Assembly: GCF_036014015.1 (NCBI RefSeq)
Contig: NZ_CP107905.1
Span: 4,402,001-4,466,000, forward strand
DNA length: 64,000 bases
Direction of reading: 5' to 3'
DNA from: Streptomyces sp. NBC_00457
GTDB taxonomy: Bacteria; Actinomycetota; Actinomycetes; Streptomycetales; Streptomycetaceae
In this document: in pieces, positions 17,481 through 27,100 of the stretch
How the letters are laid out: each line of letters opens with the position of its first letter
Position numbering within the stretch: the first letter of the stretch is position 1
Notes under the pieces: model-generated
Databases searched by the model: none
What the model saw: the letters and a program-made list of their open reading frames with translations, nothing else
What the model was told of the DNA's origin: nothing
Made by a program: the position numbers and the translations under genes

Positions 17481-19251
17481 CGCTGCCGGTTCCCTTCTGC
17501 GGCGCGGCGCCGCCGGTTGTCGTAGAGGACGAGGCGCTGGCCTTCTCACCCATCGCGAACGTGCTGCCATGGATGCCGCCCTCGATGTTCACGCCCCCAT
17601 TGCTGATGTTCACGATCTTCTGGACGAACTCCCCGGTCTGGTAACCGGATTCGGCCAGCGCGGTCAGCACGCCGTGGGCGACCCGGTCCTGCACGCTCTT
17701 GAGGTAGCGGGAGACGTCCATCTCCTGGAAGAGCGAGCCCTCGGACACCTGGCCCAGCTCGCGCACCGACAGGGCCGGACCGTCGGGCAGGGCGCCCGAG
17801 TGTCCGCCGGTGAGCAGCTTCCACGCGTACGCCAGGCCCCTGCCCAGCGTCGCCAGGGAGCGGGCCGCGGAACCGGGCACGCGGGCCACCGCCCACGCCG
17901 CCTTGCCGAGCGGGTTGTTGTTCCGGAAGGTGTGCGCCGTGCGGTCGGCGTCCTTGAAGTCCTGACGCACCGGCAGCAGCACATGCGGGGCGATCTCCAG
18001 CATGAGCATGCGGCCCTGGGTGTGGATGCGCACGAAGACCGTGACGACCAGCTCCTCCTCCCAGCCGCCGACCCGGATGCGCAGGAAGTGCCGCCGCTTC
18101 TCGGCCCCTTCCTCGACGGCCCGCGCCCGGTGCTCCTCGAAGGCGGGCACGTTGTACGGCGCGTCCTCGCGCCGCGCGAGCCCTTCGGCCGGCAGGAACA
18201 CGCACTCGTCGATCTCCAGCCAGCGCAGCCGGTCGCGGACCGTGTGGCCGGCGAACTCGGAGGGCAGCCGCAGCTGTTCGAGCAGCGGGCGGATCTTCTC
18301 CAGGACGGTGCGGTTGCTGAGCGGCAGCTGCTCGTCCTTCGTGGCGTCGGCGCGCAGTTCGACGGCGAGCACCCAGGTCTGGTAGGCGAGTCCGGCCCCG
18401 CAGAACGGCCGCTTCTCGTGGTACATGATCAGCGGCGCGTGCTGTTCGACGCGGATGCGTTCCTTGAGCCGCTGGAAGCGCTGCCCCTCGGCCTGCTCGG
18501 CGGGGTCGCCGGCCGCGTCCGGGAAGCGCTGCGGCGACAGCTCGGCGGCCAGCACCTTGGCGAACTGGCCGCGCTGTCCGGCCACGCACAGCGCGATCAG
18601 CGCGAACACGCCGAGCGTGAGCCAGGCCTGCCAGGGCTCGAGGATGCCACCGGCGTCGGAGAAGTCCGGGGCCAGCAGGTCGGTCCAGGTGGACGAGTCG
18701 CCGGCGTAGTACGAGTCGCCGTAGTAGGAGGAGGAGTACGACTCGTCGTCCCCGCCGCCGAACGCCGCGACCAGGGCGATGATCAGGAACATCGTGAAGA
18801 GGATGCGGCCCCACCAGCGGAACATGAAGGCGGGCAGCCGTCGGTACAGCGGCGGCTGCGCCTCCTTGCCGCGGACCCAGGAGGCGACCGCGAGCAGCAG
18901 GCTGGGGACGAGGAACCCGGCGAGCAGTCCGCCGGTCAGCGGCAGCCCCACCAGCCACAGGCCGGCGATCAGCCCGGCCCACAGCAGTTCCTGGCGCCGG
19001 GCGCGCAGCGCGTGCGCGAGCACTCGGGCCGCGTCGAAGCCGAGCGACGGGGCGGCGATCCGCTGTTCGTGGAGGTGCAGCTGCTCGATGACCCGGTCCC
19101 GGTAACCGGAATCCAGATAGGTGCCCGCGCACAGCAGCCGGGTCGCCTCGCTGGCGTGCGGCGGTGTGGGCGGGTGCGGCGGTGCGGGTGCCGATGGCGG
19201 TGCGCCGGCCGGTGTCGGCTGCGGTTGCTGAGGCACGTATGCGGTGCTCAC
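17467..19251 (-). CDS. Multi-helix membrane protein ending in GGIHGSTFAMG motif
   Basis: A 594-residue protein not recognised as a named family. It has a Pro-rich N terminus, a conserved-looking block LLCAGTYLDSGYRDRVIEQLHLHEQR (about 37-62), paired hydrophobic helices (about 89-120), another at about 145-165, a Tyr/Ser/Asp-rich loop, a helix at about 200-218, then a large soluble region rich in RLKERIRVEQHAPLIMYH and FLRIRVGGWEEELVVTVFVRIHTQGRMLML. It closes with IVNISNGGVNIEGGIHGSTFAMG and a Ser/Thr tail. GTG 19251 was chosen because GGGGGAG sits four bases ahead; an in-frame start at 19287 has no such site. First gene of a three-gene leftward operon with 17121 and 15569. Confidence 0.75.
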   Translation of the reverse strand: MSTAYVPQQPQPTPAGAPPSAPAPPHPPTPPHASEATRLLCAGTYLDSGYRDRVIEQLHLHEQRIAAPSLGFDAARVLAHALRARRQELLWAGLIAGLWLVGLPLTGGLLAGFLVPSLLLAVASWVRGKEAQPPLYRRLPAFMFRWWGRILFTMFLIIALVAAFGGGDDESYSSSYYGDSYYAGDSSTWTDLLAPDFSDAGGILEPWQAWLTLGVFALIALCVAGQRGQFAKVLAAELSPQRFPDAAGDPAEQAEGQRFQRLKERIRVEQHAPLIMYHEKRPFCGAGLAYQTWVLAVELRADATKDEQLPLSNRTVLEKIRPLLEQLRLPSEFAGHTVRDRLRWLEIDECVFLPAEGLARREDAPYNVPAFEEHRARAVEEGAEKRRHFLRIRVGGWEEELVVTVFVRIHTQGRMLMLEIAPHVLLPVRQDFKDADRTAHTFRNNNPLGKAAWAVARVPGSAARSLATLGRGLAYAWKLLTGGHSGALPDGPALSVRELGQVSEGSLFQEMDVSRYLKSVQDRVAHGVLTALAESGYQTGEFVQKIVNISNGGVNIEGGIHGSTFAMGEKASASSSTTTGGAAPQKGTGSDGNG

Positions 19252-19396
19252 GCTGCTCCCCCGATGCGTGTAAACGCCCTTACTCACAGTGTTGTTGACG
19301 ATCCATCAGCATAGAGGGGCAGGTGGGGCGAGGGGAACCGGAATACCGGGAGGCAGGCGGTGTCTCCCCCGCTCCCGCACTGGACGAGCACGAATC

Positions 19397-19414
19397 CTTT
19401 GACTAAAGTCAAAG
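19397..19414. promoter_or_regulatory. Palindromic operator for the MarR-GNAT gene
   Basis: CTTTGACT-AA-AGTCAAAG, 8-bp arms with a two-base centre, ending four bases before the MarR-GNAT ATG. It is A/T-rich for this genome and has the shape of a MarR dimer site. Binding there would block initiation, so simple autorepression is likely. Confidence 0.65.
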
Positions 19415-19418
19415 AAGT

Positions 19419-20330
19419 ATGGAGCCAGTCAGTACTGAGCCAGTCTCGACGGAGCACGTGACGGCCTTCCGCCGGTTCAACCGCTACTTCACACGCCGTA
19501 TCGGCGCGCTCGACGACCATTACCTCGGCCAGGACCGTCCGCTCGGCGAGGCCCGGCTGCTGTTCGAGATCTCCGAGAGCGGGGCCGGGGTGTCCCTGCG
19601 GGAGCTGAGGAGCCGGCTCGGCCTGGACGCCGGGTACCTGAGCCGGATGGCGAAGGCGCTGGATGCGCAGGGCATGGTCCGTATCGCCGTGCACCCCGAC
19701 GACAACCGGCTGCGGATGGTCGAGCTGACCCGGGCCGGGCACGTCGAGCTGAAGGAACAGCAGCGCCGGGCCAACGCCCTCGTTGCCCACCTCCTCGGCG
19801 GTCTCACCGACCGGCAGCGCGCCGACCTCACGGAGGCGATGACCACCACCCGACGCCTGCTGCGCCTCGCCGCCATCACCGTCGACCTCGTCGACGGCGC
19901 CTCCGAGGACGCCCAGGCCTGCCTCGACGCCTACGCCGCCGACATCGACGACCGCTTCCCGGAAGGTTTCGACACGTCCGACCTCGTACGGCCCGAGGAG
20001 GTGTCCGGGGACGCCGGGGCGTTCTTCGTGGCGTACGAGGAGGACAGGCCCGTGGGGTGCGGGGCGCTGCGGCGGCTCGAAAACGGCGTCGGTGAGATCC
20101 GGCATGTGTGGGTGCATCCGGACGCCCGGCGCCTCGGGCTCGCCCGCCGGATCCTCGACGCCCTGGAGCGGGAGGGCCGACGCCGCGCCTTCGACGTCGT
20201 ACGACTGGACACGCACGCGGTGCTCACGGAGGCGCAGGCGATGTACCGGGCGTGCGGATACCGGGAGATCCCGCCGTACGTCGACCACGTCTACGCCCAC
20301 CACTGGTTCGAGAAGCGGCTACGGGACTGA
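19419..20330 (+). CDS. MarR winged-helix regulator fused to a GNAT acetyltransferase
   Basis: A 303-residue two-domain protein. Residues about 10-150 are MarR-like, with SLRELRSRLGLDAGYLSRMAKALDAQGMV as the helix-turn-helix and HPDDNRLRMVELT as the wing. Residues about 165-303 are a GNAT fold with DRPVGCGALRRLENGVGEIRHVWVHPDARRLGLARRIL, the last part being the acetyl-CoA loop (RRLGLA). Bifunctional HTH/GNAT proteins are widespread but their acceptors are mostly unknown. The palindrome at 19397-19414 sits at its start. The gene lies between the leftward membrane set and the rightward conflict operon and could regulate either. No ribosome site better than AAAGAAG is visible. Confidence 0.88.
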   Translation: MEPVSTEPVSTEHVTAFRRFNRYFTRRIGALDDHYLGQDRPLGEARLLFEISESGAGVSLRELRSRLGLDAGYLSRMAKALDAQGMVRIAVHPDDNRLRMVELTRAGHVELKEQQRRANALVAHLLGGLTDRQRADLTEAMTTTRRLLRLAAITVDLVDGASEDAQACLDAYAADIDDRFPEGFDTSDLVRPEEVSGDAGAFFVAYEEDRPVGCGALRRLENGVGEIRHVWVHPDARRLGLARRILDALEREGRRRAFDVVRLDTHAVLTEAQAMYRACGYREIPPYVDHVYAHHWFEKRLRD

Positions 20331-20427
20331 CGAGATGAGGTGCCCTCGAACACCCGGCAACGATCCGGATTCTCAGCCGAGTTGACGACACGTGCTCCTG
20401 TCATGGTCCCCGCTGTCGGTTCACAAT

Positions 20428-20838
20428 ATGACCATGTCCACCTCAGCGGAGTTGCAGTTCGACGACGGCACACCGGTCAGGTTCCTGCTGACGCCCGCAG
20501 CCCCTCAGGAAGGGCCGCCCGAGCCGGGCGGGGCGCTTCCCGAAGGCATGGGACGGGCGGTGCCGGTGTCCTCCGGCGGCGGGGCCGTGGCCTCCCTGGC
20601 GGCGGGCACGCTGCGGGCGGCGCTCCGGCCGCTCGGGCCGCTGCTGCAGGAGGTCCACGACGCCGTACGGGCCGCGCCCGAGCCGCCGACCGAGCTGAGC
20701 GTGACCCTCGGGGTCCAGGTCGGGCAGGATCTCAAGCTCGGCATCGTCGGCGCCAAGGGGCAGGCCCACCTCACTGTGACGGCCACCTGGAACCCGACGG
20801 GAGCCACGGCCCCCGCGCCGGCTCCGGGCCTGGAGTGA
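20428..20838 (+). CDS. Trypsin-co-occurring (Trypco1-like) protein, CU044_2847 type
   Basis: A 136-residue protein starting MTMSTSAELQFDDGTPVRFLL; ATG 20434 is an alternative start. It has a short beta-rich head, a glycine-rich centre, and an end patterned PPTELSVTLGVQVGQDLKLGIVGAKGQAHLTVTATW. The pattern of an ExxVxFGVKL-like strand pair ending in LTVTxxW is what I know from the Trypco1 family, small proteins found beside trypsin-like proteases in actinobacterial conflict operons. The next gene is exactly such a protease, and its GTG start overlaps this stop by four bases (GTGA). The likely role is as a partner, substrate or adaptor for the protease. The name rests on pattern recall and context. 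Confidence 0.75.
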   Translation: MTMSTSAELQFDDGTPVRFLLTPAAPQEGPPEPGGALPEGMGRAVPVSSGGGAVASLAAGTLRAALRPLGPLLQEVHDAVRAAPEPPTELSVTLGVQVGQDLKLGIVGAKGQAHLTVTATWNPTGATAPAPAPGLE

Positions 20839-22985
20839 GCGTGGGGTGGTTCAGAGCCCCGCTGCCCGCGTTCCATGATCCGGCGCCGTACTCGGTGTCC
20901 GTCGGCGGCCCGGAGGGCCGATGGACGGGGGCCGGTCTCGTGCTCGCCGCGGACACCGTGCTGACCTGCGCCCATGTCGTCAACGACGCGCTCGGCCGGC
21001 ATCCGTTCGAGGTGCGCACACCGGGCCCGGGTGAGCTGCACGTCGCCATCCGGATGCCGTACGGCAGATTCGAGCGCTGCCCCGCGCGCGTCGCCCACTG
21101 GATCCCGCCGCGCGCCAAGGAGGGCGGCCCGGTGCACCCCAGCGCCGACGAATGGCTCGGCGACCTCGCCGTGCTGCGGGTCGACGCACCGCCCGGCAGC
21201 GCCCCGGCGCCGCCGCACCGGAGCGCGCTGCGGGCCGGGCAGGAGGTGCGCGCCTGGCATGCGAGCGGGCACGACGCCACCTTCGCCGACCTGAAGGTCA
21301 AGACCGACGACGGGCCGATCGCCTACCTCGACGGGGAGGCCACCGGCATGGCCGTCGGGCCCGGCTACAGCGGCGGCCCGCTGTGGTGCCTGCACGAGAA
21401 GGCGGTCGTCGGCCTGGTCGCCGCCCACTTCATGCCGCCCCGCGACGCCACGAACGGGCGGCCCGTCCCGCCCGACCCCCAGCATCTGATCCGCCGCAGC
21501 TGGGGCATCCCCTGGCAGCGCGTCGAGGCCGAGCTGCGCACCGCGGGCGTCCCCGACCTCACCGGGCCCGCGTCCGCCGGCCCCGACGACGCCGCCTTCG
21601 GGCTGCTCGCCGAGACCATCGGCGACGCGCTGCCCACCGGGTCCGAACTCGGCGACGTGGCCAGGCGGCTGGCCACCGAGTGCGGCGTCGGGCACGGCGG
21701 TGACGTGACACCGCCGACCGTCGAGGAGTTCGCGGCGTTCCTCCTGCAGCACCCGCGGGCGTTACCCGTGCTGACCGGACTGCTGCGGAAGAACCACCCC
21801 GAGGCGGCGGAGCGGATCCTGGCCGCCGGACAACTCTCCCGGGTGCCGCGGCTGCTCTCCCCGCGGGAGCACCACCAACTGCACGCGCGGCTGCGCGACC
21901 TGGACCCGGGTGTTCTCGCACGGTTCGCCGAGGCGGTGCGCGCCGCACTGCCGCTGGCCGCCGCGTTCCCCGGCGGCGAGACGCTCGACGCGCTCATCGA
22001 CCACCTGGAGACCCTGCCCGGCGACGGCCGCTCCGAGGACGGCGAACCCCGGGTCCCGGCGCTGCTGCGGGTGCTGGAGTACGTCGGCGCGCTCTGTGCC
22101 CAGGAGCATCGCGCGCGGCTGCGCATCTGGTCGGACGGGGTGGCGAAACGGCTCGGCATCCCCCGCTCCGCGCTCGCCGAACGGCGCTCGGACGGACTGG
22201 AGTGGGCCCGCGCCCTCCGCAGCCGGTCGCGGGTACGGGTGCTGGTGCAGGTGAGAGCGGTGGAGCCGGGGCGGCACCGGCTGCGGATCTGGTGCGACGA
22301 GGGCACCGGCCCCCGCCAGGTCTCGACGGACACCTCCATGTCGTACACGCCACAGGAGGCCGCCCGCGAGCTGATCCAGGTGCTGGAGACCCTCACCCCG
22401 GCCACGGAGGACGCCGAACGCCCGCTCGTCGAAGTCCTCGTGGACGACAAGAGTCTCAACCTGCCCGTCGACGAATGGGAGGCGCAGGCCCCCGGCCAGA
22501 TCGTGCCGGGCGTGCTCGGGGTCGAGTACCCCCTGGTCGTGCACTGCCCCGATCTGCTGCGCAGGCACGAGCGCTTCCAGCCGGACTGGCGGCGCCGCTG
22601 GCGGCTGCTGGACACCGGAGCAACCCTCGTCGTCTCGGGCGCGTCCCTCGACCCGAAGACCCTCTACGCCGAGCTGATGGACCGTCTCGACGCGGTCCGC
22701 GTCTCCGTCGACGTGCCCGCGGAACACCGGGACCGCATCGTGCAGATCTGTCTCGCCATGGGCATACCGGTGGTGGTGTGGGACCGCGCCCGGGACCAGG
22801 ACTCGCACGCCGTCGAGAGGCTGGCCGGGGCCGCCACCCGGGAGCTGCCCGACAAGGTCCGCTCCTACCGCGCCAACACCGTGCTCCACCCGCGGGAATA
22901 CCCCGGGCGACCCGTCCTCGCCTGGGCCGACGCCGACCGTACCGTGCCCCGACTGCACCTGACCGAACCCCAGGAGAGCGCATGA
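20835..22985 (+). CDS. Trypsin-like serine protease fused to VMAP-type C-terminal domain
   Basis: A 716-residue cytoplasmic protein (no signal peptide). Residues about 15-215 form a chymotrypsin-fold protease with an intact triad: H47 in LTCAHVVN, D110 in LGDLAVLRVD and S179 in GPGYSGGPLW. A mostly helical middle (about 240-430) follows, then a C-terminal region beginning VRVLVQVRAVEPGRHRLRIWCDEG with SLNLPVDEWEA and an end in RVSVDVPAEHRDRIVQICLAMGIPVVVWDR, which I match to VMAP-C. In vWA-MoxR-VMAP systems this protein is the effector-bearing arm. Start GTG 20835 overlaps the previous stop. ATGA at 22982-22985 couples it to the MoxR gene. Likely activity: regulated intracellular proteolysis. 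Confidence 0.8.
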   Translation: MSVGWFRAPLPAFHDPAPYSVSVGGPEGRWTGAGLVLAADTVLTCAHVVNDALGRHPFEVRTPGPGELHVAIRMPYGRFERCPARVAHWIPPRAKEGGPVHPSADEWLGDLAVLRVDAPPGSAPAPPHRSALRAGQEVRAWHASGHDATFADLKVKTDDGPIAYLDGEATGMAVGPGYSGGPLWCLHEKAVVGLVAAHFMPPRDATNGRPVPPDPQHLIRRSWGIPWQRVEAELRTAGVPDLTGPASAGPDDAAFGLLAETIGDALPTGSELGDVARRLATECGVGHGGDVTPPTVEEFAAFLLQHPRALPVLTGLLRKNHPEAAERILAAGQLSRVPRLLSPREHHQLHARLRDLDPGVLARFAEAVRAALPLAAAFPGGETLDALIDHLETLPGDGRSEDGEPRVPALLRVLEYVGALCAQEHRARLRIWSDGVAKRLGIPRSALAERRSDGLEWARALRSRSRVRVLVQVRAVEPGRHRLRIWCDEGTGPRQVSTDTSMSYTPQEAARELIQVLETLTPATEDAERPLVEVLVDDKSLNLPVDEWEAQAPGQIVPGVLGVEYPLVVHCPDLLRRHERFQPDWRRRWRLLDTGATLVVSGASLDPKTLYAELMDRLDAVRVSVDVPAEHRDRIVQICLAMGIPVVVWDRARDQDSHAVERLAGAATRELPDKVRSYRANTVLHPREYPGRPVLAWADADRTVPRLHLTEPQESA

Positions 22986-23932
22986 CCCCCGCTGCCGAGG
23001 CCGACTGGCGCCTCTTCCGCGGCGACGGCGTGCCCCGTGCCGTCGCCCTTCCGCCGGCCCCGCCGTGGCGCCGCTTCGCTCCCGGCGCGGGCGGCCGGCC
23101 GGAGCTGCCGTATCTGATCGAGCCCAAGCACGCGGATGTCGTCAACGCCGCGCTGCATCTGCGCCGTCCGCTGCTGGTCACCGGCCCCGCCGGCACCGGC
23201 AAGTCCTCGCTGGCACGGGCCGTCGCCCATGAGCTGAGCCTCGGCTCCCTGCTGCGCTGGCCGATCAACAGCCGCTCCACCGTGCGGGAGGCGCTCTACC
23301 AGTACGACGCGATCGGCCGGCTGCGCGAGACCACGCTCAGCCGTGACCGGGGCGAACACGAGCCGTCCATCGGTACGTTCATCCGGCTGGGTCCGCTCGG
23401 CACGGCGCTGGTGCCGAGTCCCACGCCGCGTGCGCTGCTGATCGACGAGATGGACAAGGGCGATGTGGACCTGCCCAACGATCTGCTGACGGTGTTCGAG
23501 GAGGGCGTCTTCGAGATACCCGAGCTGACCCGGCTGCCCGAGGAGGTCACCGAGGTGGAGGTGCAGACCGCCGACCACCGGGGCACGGTCGGTGTCCACC
23601 AGGGCCGGATCCAGTGCGCGGAGTTCCCGGTCGTCGTCATCACCAGCAACGGCGAGCGCGACTTCCCGCCCGCGTTCCTGCGCCGCTGTATCCGCCTCGA
23701 CCTGCCCGTGCCCGACGAGGAGCGGCTGCGCGCGATCGTCGCCGCGCACCTGGGCGAGGAGGCGCTGCGCGAGGCCGACGACCTCCTGGAGGCGTTCCTG
23801 CGCCGCCGGGCACCTGGCGAACTGGCCACCGACCAACTCCTCAACGCCGTCTTCCTCCGGGCCGGCGGGGTCGACCTCGACGCGGAGGGCCTGCTCGACG
23901 CGGTCCTGCATCAGCTCACCGGGGCGCTGTGA
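22982..23932 (+). CDS. MoxR-type AAA+ ATPase
   Basis: A 316-residue AAA+ ATPase. Walker A is GPAGTGKSS (K about 74), Walker B ALLIDEMDKG (about 151-160), sensor 1 VVVITSNGERDF, and the arginine-finger segment PPAFLRRCIRLDLPVPDEERL, all as in MoxR/RavA-like proteins. The helical lid follows to the end. MoxR ATPases usually remodel or load vWA partner proteins; here the partner is probably the SAV_2336-like protein encoded just downstream. ATG 22982 overlaps the protease stop by four bases. The next ATG, at 23934, begins one base after its stop. Confidence 0.9.
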   Translation: MTPAAEADWRLFRGDGVPRAVALPPAPPWRRFAPGAGGRPELPYLIEPKHADVVNAALHLRRPLLVTGPAGTGKSSLARAVAHELSLGSLLRWPINSRSTVREALYQYDAIGRLRETTLSRDRGEHEPSIGTFIRLGPLGTALVPSPTPRALLIDEMDKGDVDLPNDLLTVFEEGVFEIPELTRLPEEVTEVEVQTADHRGTVGVHQGRIQCAEFPVVVITSNGERDFPPAFLRRCIRLDLPVPDEERLRAIVAAHLGEEALREADDLLEAFLRRRAPGELATDQLLNAVFLRAGGVDLDAEGLLDAVLHQLTGAL

Positions 23933-23933
23933 G

Positions 23934-24170
23934 ATGGCCGGGGGACAGGCTCGTATCGCCGACGCGAAGGGTCGTACCCAGGGGGCCGGATTCGACGCCG
24001 CCGCAAGCCCTCCGGGGAGCGGTGACATGACCGCGAGGGGTCGCCGCACCGAGAGGGCCGGCTCCGACGCCACCATGAGCCTTCCCGGGAACGGTGACAG
24101 GGCCGAGAGGGATCGCCGCACCGAGGAAGTCGGCTCCGGCGGCGCCCCGCAGGGACTGAGGGTGCGGTGA
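23934..24170 (+). CDS. Small 78-residue repeat-containing ORF between MoxR and scaffold genes
   Basis: This short frame begins one base after the MoxR stop and ends in GTGA, overlapping a possible GTG start of the next gene, so it would sit exactly in the coupled series. Its product is very polar (MAGGQARIADAKGRTQGAG...) and consists of three degenerate about 25-residue repeats, seen also in the DNA as copies of GGTGACA...GGATCGCCGCACCGAG...GGCTCCG. It resembles no family I know. It may be a true small protein or just a spacer filled by a tandem repeat; the lack of a clear fold leaves this open. Confidence 0.4.
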   Translation: MAGGQARIADAKGRTQGAGFDAAASPPGSGDMTARGRRTERAGSDATMSLPGNGDRAERDRRTEEVGSGGAPQGLRVR

Positions 24171-24172
24171 CC

Positions 24173-27100
24173 ATGGCCGGAGGTGGGCGGCTCGGTGAGG
24201 CGTTGCGGGTGTTGCGCGCATGCGGCCATGATCTGGATGCCGACCAGGTCCTCGACGTGCTCTGGCTGGCCCGCCGACTGCCCGCGGGGGAGGTCGCCCC
24301 GCTCACCCGCGACCTGCACAGCCCCCGGCCCGCCCCGCCCGAGGCCTCCGGCACCGCATCGGACGCCGAGACGCCGTCGGCGCCCACGCCGCGTCCGGAG
24401 GGTGACGACCTGCCCGATCTCACCGCGCCCTCGCTGTACGCGTCGGCCCGCTCCGCGCCGACGCGGATCCCGCCCCCCGAGCGGCGGCCCGGGCCCCGGC
24501 CCCGGTCGGCGATGCCGGTACGCGTCCCGGAGAGCAAGGCGCTGGGCAACGAGCTGGAACTCGGCCGTGCGCTACGGCCGTTGCGCCGCCGGCATGCCAG
24601 TCGGCACCGGCGGGAGATCGACGAGGAGCGCACCGCGGCCGAGCTCGCCGAGACGGGGCTGCCGGACGTGGTGCAGCGGCCCGTGCAGGAACGCTGGCTG
24701 CACCTCGCACTCCTCGTCGACGACGGCCTGTCGATGCTGCTGTGGCACCGGCTCGGCGCCGAACTGCGCGTCCTGCTGGAACGCCTCGGCGCCTTCGCGA
24801 CCACCCGCGTCCTCGGCCTGGACACCCGCTCCGCCCGCGAACCCCGGCTGCACGCCCGGCCGTTCGAGCAGCACAGCACGCCTCTGCCGACGACCACGGT
24901 CAACGACCCGACGGGCCGCACTCTCGTCCTCGTCGTCAGCGACGGTATGGGCGCGGCCTGGCGCCACCCCGCGCTGTACGAGCTGCTGCGGACGTGGGCC
25001 GACCGCGGTCCCGTCGCCCTGTTGCACACCCTGCCGCCCGACATGTGGGAGGCGTCCGGCATCCGCGCCGAGCGCTGGCAGGCCACGACCCGGCACATCG
25101 GCGGCGCCAACGCCTCCTGGCAGATCGCCGACCCGGTCCTGCCGGGCCTCGCCCGCTTCGAGGGCGTACCGGTGCCGGTCCTGGAGCCCACCGCCCGCGC
25201 GCTCGGCGACTGGGCGCGGCTGCTCGCCTCGCCGGGCACGACCATGGAGCTGCCGCTGCTGTCCCGGCCCAGCCCGTACGCCACCGTCACCGCCGCCGGC
25301 GATCTGCACAGCGCGCAGCACTTCCGGGACGCGGCCACCCCGGAGGCGTACCGGCTCGCCGCCCATCTCGCCGCCGTGTCACCGCTGTCGGTGCCGGTGA
25401 TGCGGCTGGTGCAGACGGCGGTGCCGTGGCCCGCCCGGACCTCGCATCTCGCGGAGGTGTTCCTGGGCGGCCTGGTCCGGCCGCATCCGGCGCCGGTGCC
25501 GGGCCCGCTGCCCGCCAAGCACCGGGTCTTCGACTTCAGCGAGGACGCCAAGTCGGTGCTGCTCGACGCCGTACCGCAGGCCGAACTCCTCAGCACCAGC
25601 CGCAGCATCGGCCGCCGTCTGGAGCAACTGGCGGGCAACTCCCCCGACTTCCCCGCCTGGCTCGCCCACCCGGACGGCTCCGCCGAACTCCCCCTCTCGC
25701 ACCGGCCGTTCACCAGCGTGGAGCGGCGGCTGCTGGAGCGGTTCGGGGTGCCGGTCGGACGGCGGCCCGGCGGACCGACACCGCCCGATCCGCAGCCGCC
25801 CGCCGACGACGACTGGAGCCCGCTCACCGACACCGACCCGCACCGCCTCGGCCCGTACGAGCTGCGCGGGCGGCGCCGCGGGCGGCGGACCGTGGTGTAC
25901 CGGGGTGTCGACAGGCAGGGCCAGTGGGTGGTGCTGCGCACCCCGCGGCCCGATCTGCCCGCAGCCAACGCTCGGTTGATCGAGGTGGAGGCTGAAGTGC
26001 TCGGCCGGCTCCAGGGTCGGTATGCGCCCGCCCTGCTGGGCGTCCGTCCGGACGCCAGCCCGCCCTGGCTGGCGATGACTCCGGTCGCCGACGCGGACGC
26101 GCCCGCCCGGCAGCCGCCGCGCCTCGCGGACCTGGTGGAAAGGTCCGTCGCCAACGGCACCGCGCCCTTCGACGTGCTCGCCGGGCTGCTCGTCGCCTGG
26201 CATCTGGCGAGCGCGCTCAGCGTGTGCCACACCAACGGCATCGTGCCCGCGGACCTCGGCGCCGACAGCGTGATCGTGCTGCGCCGCTCGGTGGTGCTCG
26301 CCGATCTGTCGGACTGTGCCGTCGACGGGCGGTACGCGGGCACGGGCCCGGTGCCGACCGAGGCGGACAGCGTGCGCGCGCTGGGCGAGCTGCTGCAGCT
26401 GATCAGCAGCAAGGCGGGCGTGCACCTGCCCGGCCTGCCGGAGGGCATGCACCTGTGGCAGGGCGACACCTGGGGACAGCTGCGGCACCTCGTCCTGCGC
26501 TGCCTCGACGACGACCCCGCCGAGCGCCCGGCGGCGGGCGAGGTGGCGGACGTGCTGGCCCGCTACATCGACCAGAAGCGGGCCAAGCAGGACGCCCCAC
26601 TGCCGCCCCCTCCCACGGAACGGGCGCCCCTGAAGCTGATCCTCAACAGCTGGACCCCGGACGAACTCCCCCTGCGGCTGCCCCGCTTCGGCGCCGCCCG
26701 GCGGGAGAGCGAGGAGCGCGCAGGGCGGCTACGCGTGCCGCTGCGCCACGGCGTACGGCTGACCCTGCTCTCCGTCCACGCCCGCTGCGGGCGCCCCACC
26801 ACGACGGTCGCCCTCGGCTCGCTACTCGCCGCGGTCCGCGGCGAGCCCGTGCTCGCCCTGGACGGGGCGCCGACGACGGGGGCGCTCCACAGCTTCCTGG
26901 GGGCGCTCGAGCAGGGCACGCTGCGCGAGCTCACGCGGCTGCCGGGCCATGCCTCGTACCAGGACATCCGCCGCCGCACCGTCCGCCGCCCCTCCGGCCT
27001 GGAAGTGGCCGCGCACCCCGAAGGCAGGTCCGGTCCCAATCCCGCGCACCCGCAGGAATACGCGCGGGTGCTGGAACAGACGGCGCCCTACTACGCGTTC

